Shown here: positions 25,264 to 33,294 of the stretch, one piece after another
Position numbering within the stretch: the first letter of the stretch is position 1
Layout of the letters: every line of letters starts with the position of its first letter
Source: Paenarthrobacter sp. A20
GTDB lineage: Bacteria > Actinomycetota > Actinomycetes > Actinomycetales > Micrococcaceae
Length of the DNA: 64,000 nt
Direction of reading: 5' to 3'
NCBI RefSeq assembly: GCF_024168825.1
Contig: NZ_JALJWH010000001.1
Location: 4,340,001 to 4,404,000 of the forward strand
Notes under the pieces: model-generated
Told to the model about the DNA's origin: nothing
The model's input: only the letters and a program-made list of their open reading frames with translations
Databases searched by the model: none
Program-made: the position numbers and the translations under genes

Positions 25264-26109
25264 TCACCGAATCACCGTGGATCCTGTTGCCAACTCCTCG
25301 ATCCGTGCCAGGACCTCCGGCGATGTCATGTTCTCGCCCAAGAGGTTGGGTTTGCCCGCTCCGTGATAGTCGGAGGAGCCCGTCATGAGCAGGCCGTGTT
25401 CCGCCGCCAACCCCCGCAGGAACCCGCGTCCATCCTCCGGGTTGTCCCGATGCTCGACTTCAAGTCCCAGCAGTCCGGCGTCGATCATCTCCCTGTACGT
25501 CCGCTCCCCCACGATGCGACCCCGCGATGACGCCACCGGGTGGGCGAAGACCGGAACGCCGCCCGCGGCACGGACAAGCTCGACGGCGAACGCCGGGTTG
25601 GGAGCGTAGTGCTGCACGAAGTACCGCGAATGTGAGGTGAGGATGGAGGTGAAGGCTTCGGTCCGATCGGCGACGACGCCAGCGGCGACCAAAGCATCGG
25701 CAATGTGGGGGCGCCCGACAGTTGCACCCGGGGCGACGTGGTGGATGACGTCGTCCCAGGTCAAGGGATAGTCCTCGGACAACAAGGTGACCATGTGCTC
25801 GGCACGGGTGAGCCGGGCATCCTTGGACTTGGTGATCTCCTCCAACAATCCCGGGTGGGCGGGGTCGTGCAGGTAGCTGAGCAAGTGGACGCTGATGCCC
25901 TGTTCCGTTCGGCAGGAGATCTCCATGCCCGGGACAAAGGAGATGCCATGTTCCAGGGCAGCTGCAGCCGCTGGCTCCCAGCCATCCGTGGAATCGTGGT
26001 CAGTCAGAGCGACCGCGTCCAAGCCTGCCGCCACAGCGGAAATAATCACCCCCGCGGGTGTCTCGGTTCCGTCGGAAACGTTGGAGTGCGCATGCAGGTC
26101 TATCCTCAC
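25264..26109 (-). CDS. PHP-domain metal-dependent phosphoesterase
   Basis: The protein (281 residues from the GTG at 26109) begins RIDLHAHSNVSDGTETPAG and continues with AVALTDHDSTDGW, PGMEISC, HLLSY, PVFAHPVASSRGR and TGSSDYHGAG. These His and Asp residues form the trinuclear metal site of the PHP family. Relatives hydrolyse 3',5'-nucleoside bisphosphates or short RNAs. A GTG two codons upstream (26115) is open, but TAGGCT at 26116-26121 ends six bases before 26109, the same spacing seen at other genes here, so I prefer 26109. MarC follows 13 bases downstream. The aminopeptidase gene diverges from it. Confidence 0.9.
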   Translation of the reverse strand: MRIDLHAHSNVSDGTETPAGVIISAVAAGLDAVALTDHDSTDGWEPAAAAALEHGISFVPGMEISCRTEQGISVHLLSYLHDPAHPGLLEEITKSKDARLTRAEHMVTLLSEDYPLTWDDVIHHVAPGATVGRPHIADALVAAGVVADRTEAFTSILTSHSRYFVQHYAPNPAFAVELVRAAGGVPVFAHPVASSRGRIVGERTYREMIDAGLLGLEVEHRDNPEDGRGFLRGLAAEHGLLMTGSSDYHGAGKPNLLGENMTSPEVLARIEELATGSTVIR

Positions 26110-26115
26110 TTTCAC

Positions 26116-26121
26116 AGCCTA
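26116..26121 (-). promoter_or_regulatory. -10-like element (TAGGCT) that decides the PHP start
   Basis: Minus-strand TAGGCT is directly followed by GTGAAA and then GTG. With the usual six-base gap the second GTG (26109) is the transcription and translation start. Confidence 0.5.
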
Positions 26122-26189
26122 TTGGATGCAGCCCGGCTTGGAGCGCTGCGCCGTTGGCCTCCTCACGGAACTGGTGGGACGATGTAACG

Positions 26190-27773
26190 GTGAACGATGC
26201 CGAAAACACCCAAAACATGGACTCCTCAAATTCCCAGCCGCTGCAAGAGCGCGTCAACAACCGCTCACAGAGGCCCACGTCCGATGCCTTCAAGGCATTC
26301 ATGGCCAGCAATTGGGCGCCTGCCGCGCAGGTGACCCCTGCGCGTGACGCCGTCGCGGACCATGCCGCCCGCCGCCGTCGTACCCTCTCCGAACTGTTCA
26401 AGGGCGAGCGGCTTGTTGTCCCGGCCGGACCGTTGAAGGTCCGCTCCAACGACTGCGACTACCGCTTCCGCCCCCACTCGGGGTTCGCCCACCTCACAGG
26501 TTTGGGCCTGGACCACGAGCCCGACGCCGTCCTGATCCTGGAGCCGGTTGCGGAAGGAAAGGGCGACGACGGCGGTCACCACACCGCGACGCTCTACTTC
26601 CGTCCGCTGGCAGGCCGCGATACCGAACAGTTCTACGCGGACTCCCGCGCCGGCGAGTTCTGGATCGGCGCCCGTCCCACCTTGGCCGAATTCGAAGCAC
26701 GGCTGGGCCTGCCCACCGCGCACATCGCCGAACTCGAGATGGCCATCACCAAGAACGTGGGCGCCCCGGAAATCGGTGGCATTTCCATCCGGCTGGTCCG
26801 CAAGGTGGATGAGAACATCGATGCCCTGGTGGACACAGCACGCTATAACACCGCCAAGGACCCCGAGACCTTGGACCTCGGCGAACTCGATGCCCTGGAC
26901 GAAAAGCTCAGCGAAGCACTTTCTGAACTGCGCCTCCTCAAGGACGAGTGGGAAATTGAGCAGATGAAGATCGCCGTCGCGGCTACCGTTGAGGGCTTCG
27001 CCGACGTGGTTCGCGCACTCCCCCGTGCCTTGACCCACAAGCGCGGCGAGCGTGTTGTTGAGGGTGCCTTCTTTGCCCGCGCCCGTGAGGAAGGCAACGA
27101 ACTCGGCTACGACACCATTGCCGCCTCCGGAAACAACGCCACGGTGCTGCACTGGAACCGCAACTCAGGAACCGTGAATGCCGGCGAACTCCTGCTCCTG
27201 GACGCCGGAGTGGAAGCCGATTCCTTGTACACGGCCGATGTCACCCGCACCCTTCCTGCCACCGGCACCTTCACCGACGTCCAGCGCAAGGTGTACGAAG
27301 CCGTCCTCGACGCCGCCGACGCCGGCTTCGCGGCGGCCCAGCCTGGCGTGAAGTTCCGCGACATCCACACAGCGGCAACAACGGTCCTGGCCGAACGCCT
27401 CTCAGAATGGGGGCTCCTCCCTGTCTCCGTCGAGGAAGCGATCAGCCCCGAAGGCCAACAGCACCGCCGTTGGATGCCGCACGGCACCAGCCACCACCTC
27501 GGCTTGGACGTCCACGACTGTGCCCAGGCAAAGCGCGAACTCTACCTTGATGGGATCCTCACCGAGGGCATGGTGTTCACCATTGAACCCGGCCTCTACT
27601 TCAAGGATGAGGACCTCGCCATTCCGGAGGAATACCGCGGAATCGGTGTCCGGATCGAAGACGACATCCTGATGACCGCCGACGGTCCCGTCAACCTCAG
27701 CGCCGCATTGCCGCGGAAGGCCGACGACGTTGAGTCCTGGATGGCCGGCATCTACCAGGAGGCGCAGGGCTAA
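26190..27773 (+). CDS. Aminopeptidase P family protein (Xaa-Pro aminopeptidase)
   Basis: This M24 metallopeptidase releases N-terminal residues linked to proline. From the GTG at 26190 it has 527 residues. The N-terminal domain (RLVVPAGPLKVRSNDCDYRF, FAHLTGLGLDHEPDAVLIL) is of the AMP_N type. The catalytic pita-bread fold supplies metal ligands in LLLDAGVEAD, YTADVTRTLPATG, HGTSHHLGLDVHD, FTIEPGLYF and GIGVRIEDDILMT. The start is uncertain: GTG at 26190 follows GGTGGGA, and an ATG at 26217 is possible. A longer open frame from 26058 overlaps the divergent PHP gene and is not credible. A strong terminator follows at 27799. Confidence 0.92.
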   Translation: MNDAENTQNMDSSNSQPLQERVNNRSQRPTSDAFKAFMASNWAPAAQVTPARDAVADHAARRRRTLSELFKGERLVVPAGPLKVRSNDCDYRFRPHSGFAHLTGLGLDHEPDAVLILEPVAEGKGDDGGHHTATLYFRPLAGRDTEQFYADSRAGEFWIGARPTLAEFEARLGLPTAHIAELEMAITKNVGAPEIGGISIRLVRKVDENIDALVDTARYNTAKDPETLDLGELDALDEKLSEALSELRLLKDEWEIEQMKIAVAATVEGFADVVRALPRALTHKRGERVVEGAFFARAREEGNELGYDTIAASGNNATVLHWNRNSGTVNAGELLLLDAGVEADSLYTADVTRTLPATGTFTDVQRKVYEAVLDAADAGFAAAQPGVKFRDIHTAATTVLAERLSEWGLLPVSVEEAISPEGQQHRRWMPHGTSHHLGLDVHDCAQAKRELYLDGILTEGMVFTIEPGLYFKDEDLAIPEEYRGIGVRIEDDILMTADGPVNLSAALPRKADDVESWMAGIYQEAQG

Positions 27774-27798
27774 GCCTGACCGCACTGCTTTGCAAAAA

Positions 27799-27830
27799 GG
27801 GAAGGCCACCGGAGATCCGGTGGCCTTCCC
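27799..27830. terminator. Bidirectional terminator after the aminopeptidase gene
   Basis: GGGAAGGCCACCGG and its exact complement form a 14-base-pair stem with a four-base AGAT loop, followed by TTATT and preceded by AAAAA. It separates convergent genes. Confidence 0.88.
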
Positions 27831-27868
27831 TTATTCAGAACTTATTCTTGTCCAGCGCTTATCTGCTT

Positions 27869-28696
27869 CTACTGCTTGGACGAATCTTCGGAGCCGGACT
27901 CCCGCCCATCCCCCTGCTGTGCGTTCTGGCCTTCCGTGACGCGCACACCGTACTGCGGTCGGCCGTCGGGCAGGTCCGGGTAACGGACGGCTGCCGGCGC
28001 CGGGGTCTGCACAGGCTCCTGGGCGACAGGGGCCGTTGTCCCGGCGGGTGCGTTCTGGCCCTCAGGGACGCCGGCGGTGGGCTCGGGGCCGCGCTGGCCG
28101 TAGGGGTCGTTCCACGTGGAAGGACGCTCCGGCGCTTGGCCCGGCTGATGCAGCGGAGGATTCTGGGGGCTGTAGTTTGGCGCCTGGGCCGTGGCTGCCT
28201 GCGATGGGTTCATGGGCAACTGCTGGAGCAACCGCCGGGCTTCGTGCGCTGCCTCCACGGCAACGATGACATCGTAATTGGTGGCCACCACCTGGCTGGT
28301 GGAGGTGAAGTCACGCTTCCCGCGTTGCGTGGCGTACGTGACGATTCCGAAGAGCATGAAGAACGCCGCGCCCATCAGCACCGAGGTGATGATGGAGAAC
28401 GGACCACCCGCGGGTGTGAAGAAGGAGAGCATGACACCGACGAAAAGGCCGAACCACATGCCACTCAAAGCGCCTGACAATGCCACCCTCGGGTAGCTCA
28501 GGCGGCCGGTCACGCGCTCCACCATTTTGAGGTCGTTGCCCACGATCGACACCAGCTGAACCGGGAACTGCTGGTCCGCGAGGTAGTCCACCGCCTTCTG
28601 GGCATCCAAATACGAGGTGTATGAGCCCACAGTGTCGCCTTGGGGGACGCTGCGGGATTCCTCTACGGCTTTGGGAGCACCAAAAATGTTAGACAT
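27869..28696 (-). CDS. General-stress-protein-like membrane protein with Pro/Gln-rich tail
   Basis: From the ATG at 28696 (MSNIFGAPKAVEES) the protein has 275 residues. Residues about 25-80 form an alpha/beta domain (YTSYLDAQKAVDYLADQQFP) resembling the general-stress 17M/YflT-type domain. Two membrane helices follow (ALSGALSGMWFGLFVGVM and ITSVLMGAAFFMLFGIV), then a cytosolic segment and a disordered tail of about 100 residues rich in Pro, Gln and Ala. The open frame continues upstream to 29353 antisense to the MgtE-like gene, but that part has no homology. A CACAAT sequence six bases before the ATG may be its -10 box. Function is unknown. Confidence 0.8.
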   Translation of the reverse strand: MSNIFGAPKAVEESRSVPQGDTVGSYTSYLDAQKAVDYLADQQFPVQLVSIVGNDLKMVERVTGRLSYPRVALSGALSGMWFGLFVGVMLSFFTPAGGPFSIITSVLMGAAFFMLFGIVTYATQRGKRDFTSTSQVVATNYDVIVAVEAAHEARRLLQQLPMNPSQAATAQAPNYSPQNPPLHQPGQAPERPSTWNDPYGQRGPEPTAGVPEGQNAPAGTTAPVAQEPVQTPAPAAVRYPDLPDGRPQYGVRVTEGQNAQQGDGRESGSEDSSKQ

Positions 28697-28702
28697 AGCC
28701 CC

Positions 28703-28708
28703 ATTGTG
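28703..28708 (-). promoter_or_regulatory. Candidate -10 element (CACAAT) for the stress protein gene
   Basis: Minus-strand CACAAT ends six bases before the ATG at 28696. It has the same sequence and similar spacing as the candidate for hemE. Confidence 0.35.
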
Positions 28709-28760
28709 TCTCATGGACATGTGTAACAGCTGGAATTCAGCTAAAAGAGAGCAGACTCGG

Positions 28761-28766
28761 TAGCCT
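28761..28766 (+). promoter_or_regulatory. Candidate -10 element (TAGCCT) for the MgtE-like gene
   Basis: TAGCCT ends six bases before the ATG at 28773, with no ribosome-binding site between. Confidence 0.5.
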
Positions 28767-28772
28767 GTAAAC

Positions 28773-30056
28773 ATGAGCACACATCCTTCACGCGTCTTTG
28801 TCGCGCGCCTGCTCGGCTTGGACGTCTTCGACCCCTTGGGCGACCGTCTAGGCCGCCTGCGCGACGTCGTGGTGCTCTCCCGCGGGACCCGTGGAGCCCC
28901 CCACGTGGTGGGCATCGTGGTGGAGGTGCCGGGCAAGAAGCGCGTCTTCGTTCCCATGACGCGCATTACGTCCATCGACCAGACGCAGATCATCTGCACC
29001 GGTTTGGTCAACCTGCGCCGCTTCGAGCAGCGCGGCGCCGAAACGCTGGTGGTGGCCGAGATGTTCGATCGCCGTGTGACGCTGGCCGACGGCAGTGGAG
29101 ACGCCACGATCGAGGACATCGCCATGGACCAGCACCGGTCCAAGGACTGGTTTGTCAGCAAGCTCTTCGTCCGCCGCGGACATTCTTTGTCGCCGTTTGG
29201 CAGGCTCCGCCGCAACGAGACCCTCATCATCGATTGGGCCGATGCCCAGACCGGTGCCCACAACGAGCCCCAGGCCGCAACCCAGTTCGTTGCCACCCAC
29301 GAGGACCTCAAGCCCGCGGACTTTGCCGAGGCCCTGCAGGAAATGAGCGACAAAAGGCGTTTTGAGGTGGCCAGCGAGCTTCAGGACGAACGCCTCGCCG
29401 ATGTCCTCCAGGAGCTACCGGAGGATGACCAGGTGGAGATCCTTTCCGCGCTGGACGTTGAACGCGCCGCAGACGTGCTTGAAGAAATGGATCCTGACGA
29501 CGCCGCCGACCTCCTCGCCGAGCTTCCGTCCGCGCAAGCAGAAGAGCTGCTTCAACTCATGGAGCCCCAGGAAGCCGAGGATGTCCGCCGCCTCCTGGAG
29601 TACGACGAAGACACCGCAGGTGGCTTGATGACCCCTGTCCCGGTCATCCTCCCGCCGGAGGCGACCGTAGCTGAGGCACTGGCCCACGTCCGCCGCGAGG
29701 AGCTCTCACCCGCGCTGGCCTCATCCATCTTCATTGCCCGCCCGCCTTTGGAGACACCCACCGGCCGTTTCCTTGGTGTGGTGCATATACAGCAGCTTCT
29801 GCGTTTCCCGCCACCGGAACCTTTGGGCAACCTCGTGGACAAAAACCTGGAACCGCTTTCGGACCAGGCCCACATCAGCGAAGTTGCCCGGACCTTGGCC
29901 ACGTACAACCTGAATTCCCTTCCAGTCGTGGACGACGACGGCCGCCTTGTGGGGGCGGTGACTGTTGATGACGTGCTGGATCACCTGTTGCCGGATGACT
30001 GGCGCGCCCACGAGGACGATGCCCCTATAAGGAAACTTGGAGGCCGCATTGGCTGA
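28773..30056 (+). CDS. Soluble MgtE-like protein: PRC-barrel, MgtE N-domain and CBS pair, no membrane domain
   Basis: The 427-residue protein has a PRC-barrel-like N-terminus (FDPLGDRLGRLRDVVVL). A MgtE N-domain superhelix follows, with repeats such as ADVLQELPEDDQVEIL, AADVLEEMDPDDAADLLAEL and EAEDVRRLLEYDEDTAGGLM. Two CBS motifs come last, including FLGVVHIQQLL and GRLVGAVTVDDVLDHLLPDDW. In true MgtE channels, Mg2+ binding to these cytosolic parts gates a five-helix pore. Here the protein stops after the CBS pair and lacks the pore. It could be a Mg2+ sensor acting on a separate partner; the next gene encodes a two-helix DUF1003 membrane protein whose start overlaps this stop. The partnership is inferred. 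Confidence 0.88.
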   Translation: MSTHPSRVFVARLLGLDVFDPLGDRLGRLRDVVVLSRGTRGAPHVVGIVVEVPGKKRVFVPMTRITSIDQTQIICTGLVNLRRFEQRGAETLVVAEMFDRRVTLADGSGDATIEDIAMDQHRSKDWFVSKLFVRRGHSLSPFGRLRRNETLIIDWADAQTGAHNEPQAATQFVATHEDLKPADFAEALQEMSDKRRFEVASELQDERLADVLQELPEDDQVEILSALDVERAADVLEEMDPDDAADLLAELPSAQAEELLQLMEPQEAEDVRRLLEYDEDTAGGLMTPVPVILPPEATVAEALAHVRREELSPALASSIFIARPPLETPTGRFLGVVHIQQLLRFPPPEPLGNLVDKNLEPLSDQAHISEVARTLATYNLNSLPVVDDDGRLVGAVTVDDVLDHLLPDDWRAHEDDAPIRKLGGRIG

Positions 30057-30768
30057 TAACAACGCCACCCGATCCACCAAGTCCACAGGACGCTCCGGCA
30101 GCAGCCTGGATACGCCCCTGAGCGGCCGGCAGCGGATACTGCCCAAGTTCTCCCCCAACCCGGACGCCTTCGGCAACGCGACGGAGGGTTTCGCCCGTTT
30201 CATGGGTACGCCCACGTTCCTTGTCTATATGACGGTGTTCTGCGTGTTCTGGCTTGCGTGGAACTCCTTCGCGCCCACGGACTGGCAGTTCGACCGGATG
30301 GAGTTGGGTTTCACCCTTCTGACCCTGATGCTGTCGCTGCAGGCCTCTTACGCCGCTCCCCTCCTGCTGCTGGCCCAGAACCGGCAGGACGACCGGGACC
30401 GTGTCTCCCTTCAGCAGGACCGCCAACGCGCCGAACGCAACCTCTCCGACACCGAGTACCTGACCCGGGAGTTGGCTTCCCTCCGCATCGCCCTGCGCGA
30501 AGTGGCCACCCGTGACTATGTCCGGACCGAGCTCAGGAGTCTGCTCGAAGACATCATCGATGCCCAGGAGGAACTCCGCGAGAACGAAGGCTCCGCTGAT
30601 GGCTCGGAGTCGCCGGGCGAGAAGGTCAAGGAGAAGCTCAAGGAGAAGCGCGATAAGTCGCGTGGTCCCCGCACCCAGCAGATTCCGAAGGTCCGCCCGC
30701 CCCGTGCCAGCGGCCCGCAGCACTCCACCGCCAAACCAACTCCCGAAGACCCTGAAAGCCGGACCTGA
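30049..30768 (+). CDS. DUF1003 family membrane protein
   Basis: The TTG at 30049 is preceded by GGAGG at five bases and gives 239 residues. It overlaps the MgtE-like stop by eight bases, so translation is coupled. The middle of the protein has two membrane helices, TFLVYMTVFCVFWLAW and GFTLLTLMLSLQASYAAPLL, and the family segment LLLAQNRQDDRDRV. A charged, helical C-terminal part of about 110 residues (SLRIALREVATRDYVRTEL) and a basic Lys/Arg-rich tail follow. DUF1003 proteins have no proven function. Its pairing with a pore-less MgtE-like protein suggests a shared membrane complex. Confidence 0.86.
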   Translation: MADNNATRSTKSTGRSGSSLDTPLSGRQRILPKFSPNPDAFGNATEGFARFMGTPTFLVYMTVFCVFWLAWNSFAPTDWQFDRMELGFTLLTLMLSLQASYAAPLLLLAQNRQDDRDRVSLQQDRQRAERNLSDTEYLTRELASLRIALREVATRDYVRTELRSLLEDIIDAQEELRENEGSADGSESPGEKVKEKLKEKRDKSRGPRTQQIPKVRPPRASGPQHSTAKPTPEDPESRT

Positions 30769-30772
30769 CCGT

Positions 30773-31900
30773 ATGAGCACCACATCCGCCGAGGCTCTTC
30801 ATGCTGCCCTGGCAACCGTTATTGATCCCGAGCTCCGCCGGCCCATCACGGAACTCGGGATGGTGGAATCGGTGTCTGCCGACGATGCAGGCGCCGTGCA
30901 CGTAGCTGTCCTGCTGACCATTGCCGGGTGCCCGCTGCGCGAGACCATTACGGAGGACGCCACAGCGGCGTTGTCCAATGTCCCCGGCGTGACAGGCGTG
31001 GACGTGGAACTGAAGGTCATGACCCCGGCCCAACGCGAAGCCCTCAAAGAGCAACTCCGCGGACCCGGCGGACAGCGCGGCATACCTTTCACCAAGCCTG
31101 GTTCGCTGACCAAGGTCTACGCCGTTGCCAGTGGAAAGGGTGGTGTCGGCAAGTCCTCGGTCACCGTCAACCTCGCCTGTGCACTGGCCGCCCAGGGCTT
31201 GCGCGTGGGCATTGTGGACGCCGATGTCCATGGCTTCTCAGTGCCGGCCCTGATGGGGATCACCCAAAAGCCCACCCAAGTGGACGACATGATCCTGCCC
31301 CCGGTGGCGTACGGCGTGAAAGTCATCTCGATCGGCATGTTCGTTGCAGGCAACCAGCCGGTCGCCTGGCGTGGACCCATGCTCCACCGCGCCCTTGAAC
31401 AATTCCTGACGGACGTCTATTTCGGCGACCTCGATGCCCTTTTCCTGGACCTGCCTCCGGGCACGGGCGACATCGCCATTTCCGTAGCCCAGTTGTTGCC
31501 CAACGCCGAGATCCTGGTAGTGACCACGCCGCAGGCAGCTGCAGCAGACGTCGCTGAACGCGCCGGAACCATCGCCACCCAGACAGGGCAGAAGGTGGCG
31601 GGCGTCATCGAGAACATGTCGTTCCTGGAGATGCCCGACGGCGGCCGGATGGAATTGTTCGGAAGTGGTGGAGGTGCCATCCTGGCTGAGCGGTTGAGCG
31701 CTGCCGTAGGCAGCGAAGTTCCGCTACTGGGCCAGATTCCGTTGGACATCCGATTGCGTGAGGGTGGCGACGCCGGGAAGCCCGTGGTCCTGGCAGCACC
31801 CGACACGGCCGCTGCCAAGGCGATGCTGGAAGTCGCCTCCGCTTTGGCCTCACGGCCCCGCGGATTGTCGGGGCTGTCACTGGGGATCGAACCCCGCTGA
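30773..31900 (+). CDS. mrp: Mrp/ApbC-type P-loop ATPase without the usual CxxC
   Basis: The 375-residue protein has an N-terminal MIP18/DUF59 domain (residues 5-90, TVIDPELRRPITELGMVE) and a deviant Walker A VASGKGGVGKSSVTVNL near 118-134. FLDLPPGTGDIAISVAQ and VTTPQAAAADVAERAG follow. Family members bind and transfer Fe-S clusters through a C-terminal CxxC. Here the equivalent stretch reads ENMSFLEMPDGGRMELFGSG and has no cysteine pair, so classic cluster binding is doubtful; I recall mycobacterial relatives also lacking it. The ATG at 30773 follows the DUF1003 stop by four bases; a longer frame from 30512 overlaps that gene and is not real. Confidence 0.92.
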   Translation: MSTTSAEALHAALATVIDPELRRPITELGMVESVSADDAGAVHVAVLLTIAGCPLRETITEDATAALSNVPGVTGVDVELKVMTPAQREALKEQLRGPGGQRGIPFTKPGSLTKVYAVASGKGGVGKSSVTVNLACALAAQGLRVGIVDADVHGFSVPALMGITQKPTQVDDMILPPVAYGVKVISIGMFVAGNQPVAWRGPMLHRALEQFLTDVYFGDLDALFLDLPPGTGDIAISVAQLLPNAEILVVTTPQAAAADVAERAGTIATQTGQKVAGVIENMSFLEMPDGGRMELFGSGGGAILAERLSAAVGSEVPLLGQIPLDIRLREGGDAGKPVVLAAPDTAAAKAMLEVASALASRPRGLSGLSLGIEPR

Positions 31901-31936
31901 CCCTTACCGCTCGCGAGGGCGGCAATATCAGTCAGG

Positions 31937-32341
31937 TCAGGTTGCCTCGGAATCGAAGGGTGCAGCTTCGCCCTCAGCCAGCCGCTCGATGACCCTGGTG
32001 GGGGCCTTGGGCTTGGTCTCCGACGCAGCCGCGCCCGCAGCAGCAGTAGCTGCAACAGCAGGCGCACCGGCGCTGACGGGCTTGGTGTCATCATCAAGGA
32101 GTGCATCCTTGATGATGCGCCGGGGATCGTACTGGCGGGGATCGTACTTCTTCCAGTCGACTTCATCGATATCGATGCCGACTTCTTCCTTGATCTGCTC
32201 ACGCGCACCCGAAGCCATCCGCCGGACTTCCTTGACCAGGTTTGCGAGCTTTTGAGTGTATTCGGGCAAACGGCTGGGACCGATGACGAGTACGCCGATA
32301 ATCAGAAGGAGTATGAACTCCGGGCCGTTGATTCCAAACAC
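31937..32341 (-). CDS. tatB: Sec-independent protein translocase TatB
   Basis: The GTG at 32341 gives a 134-residue protein starting FGINGPEFILLLIIGVLVIG, the single membrane helix, followed by PSRLPEYTQKLANLVKEV, an amphipathic helix typical of TatA/B. The rest is a charged segment with KKYDPRQYDPRR and an Ala-rich acidic tail. TatB is part of the receptor for twin-arginine signal peptides. The gene is third in the sigE operon, an arrangement known from other actinobacteria. The frame is open further upstream inside the anti-sigma gene, but homology begins at the GTG. The ribosome-binding site is weak (AAGG, 12 bases away). Confidence 0.9.
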   Translation of the reverse strand: MFGINGPEFILLLIIGVLVIGPSRLPEYTQKLANLVKEVRRMASGAREQIKEEVGIDIDEVDWKKYDPRQYDPRRIIKDALLDDDTKPVSAGAPAVAATAAAGAAASETKPKAPTRVIERLAEGEAAPFDSEAT

Positions 32342-32372
32342 GCTACGAAGATTACCTTGTCTGTGGTGTCGC

Positions 32373-33287
32373 TCATAAACCGGCGGGCCGGAGAAGGGTC
32401 TGGAGTCCGCGCAGCAGTCTCGCGTGCCATGCCTCCGACCCTTCGTTGGAAGGCAGAACGGCCATTGACTCCCCGGCCCGGACGATCTCGGGGACGGCGT
32501 CATCCGCCGTATCTGCCGGGAGGTCGGACGCATAGCTGATCACGGCCGCGGGCATGGTGTAGACAGCCTTCCACGGGCTACCCTGCGTGACGGAAAGCTG
32601 CGCCGAGGTGGATCGTCCGGTGCCGGGCTGACCCGCCGGCAGGTGTTCCTCCACAATGGTGGCGTAGTGCCCATTGCTTTCAAGACGGAGCTCCACAACT
32701 GGATGGCCATTGCGCTCGGTTGCCTGGGCGGACACGATGTGGAAGCCCATCGCCGACAGTTCGGGGCATGCCCATCCGTCTTCGCGCAGGCTATCCAACT
32801 GTGCATCACTCAAGCTGATGGTGCTGCCGGCGCGGAAAGCGGGTCCCAGTGTGGTTTCTGCCGGGGTTCCCGTCCACGCGCCCGCGAGTGCACCAACCTC
32901 GCTGGTTCCCGCAAGCACCTGGGCCTCATTATCGCCTGCTACGACATACGCCGAGACCGCCAGGGCGCCGGCGCTGACCGCCAGGGTGCCCGCGGCGACG
33001 CCCGCAATACGTAGGCCACGACGCAGCCCTCCCCTGGATGCCTGGGCTGGGATCAAGTAATCCGGCTCGTTGGCAAGCCGTTCGGTGTGCTGGATGAGCC
33101 GGGCAGCGAGATCCTGGCTGGCCTCGGGCACGGAGGCACTCTGAAGACGTTCAAGGTACTGCCGCTCCCGGCGCAGCGCCGTACTGCAGGCAACGCATTC
33201 CTGCACGTGTTCCGGGCTTCGCGTATGGCGCAGCGCAGCCAATTTGCGCCGGGACGACCGTCCCGGACGAAGAGGATGTCGGGGCAT
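32373..33287 (-). CDS. Anti-sigma factor, zinc-binding (RseA-like), with large extracytoplasmic domain
   Basis: The 304-residue protein carries the ZAS-type motif EHVQECVACS (H27, C31, C34) and a basic cytosolic part. One membrane helix lies near residues 108-128 (IAGVAAGTLAVSAGALAVSAY), followed by a domain of about 175 residues outside the membrane. It begins eight bases after sigE and should bind and hold SigE until released by cell-envelope or redox stress. The external domain is much larger than in many anti-sigma factors and has no family I recognise; it could sense a wall or membrane signal. tatB follows 31 bases later, and no htrA-like protease gene intervenes. Confidence 0.82.
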   Translation of the reverse strand: MPRHPLRPGRSSRRKLAALRHTRSPEHVQECVACSTALRRERQYLERLQSASVPEASQDLAARLIQHTERLANEPDYLIPAQASRGGLRRGLRIAGVAAGTLAVSAGALAVSAYVVAGDNEAQVLAGTSEVGALAGAWTGTPAETTLGPAFRAGSTISLSDAQLDSLREDGWACPELSAMGFHIVSAQATERNGHPVVELRLESNGHYATIVEEHLPAGQPGTGRSTSAQLSVTQGSPWKAVYTMPAAVISYASDLPADTADDAVPEIVRAGESMAVLPSNEGSEAWHARLLRGLQTLLRPAGL

Positions 33288-33294
33288 CGACGTC

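Noticed and set aside
27869..29353. A single 494-residue reading of the stress-protein frame.
   Set aside because: The first 219 codons are antisense to the MgtE-like gene; homology and a -10-like box start at 28696.
30512..30772. Upstream extension of the mrp frame.
   Set aside because: It overlaps the DUF1003 gene in another frame; the MIP18 domain starts at the ATG 30773.
31880..31900. GGGGATCGAACCCCGC looks like the reverse complement of a tRNA T-arm.
   Set aside because: It lies in the last codons of mrp. No acceptor, D or anticodon arms can be formed on either strand, and one T-stem pair is mismatched.
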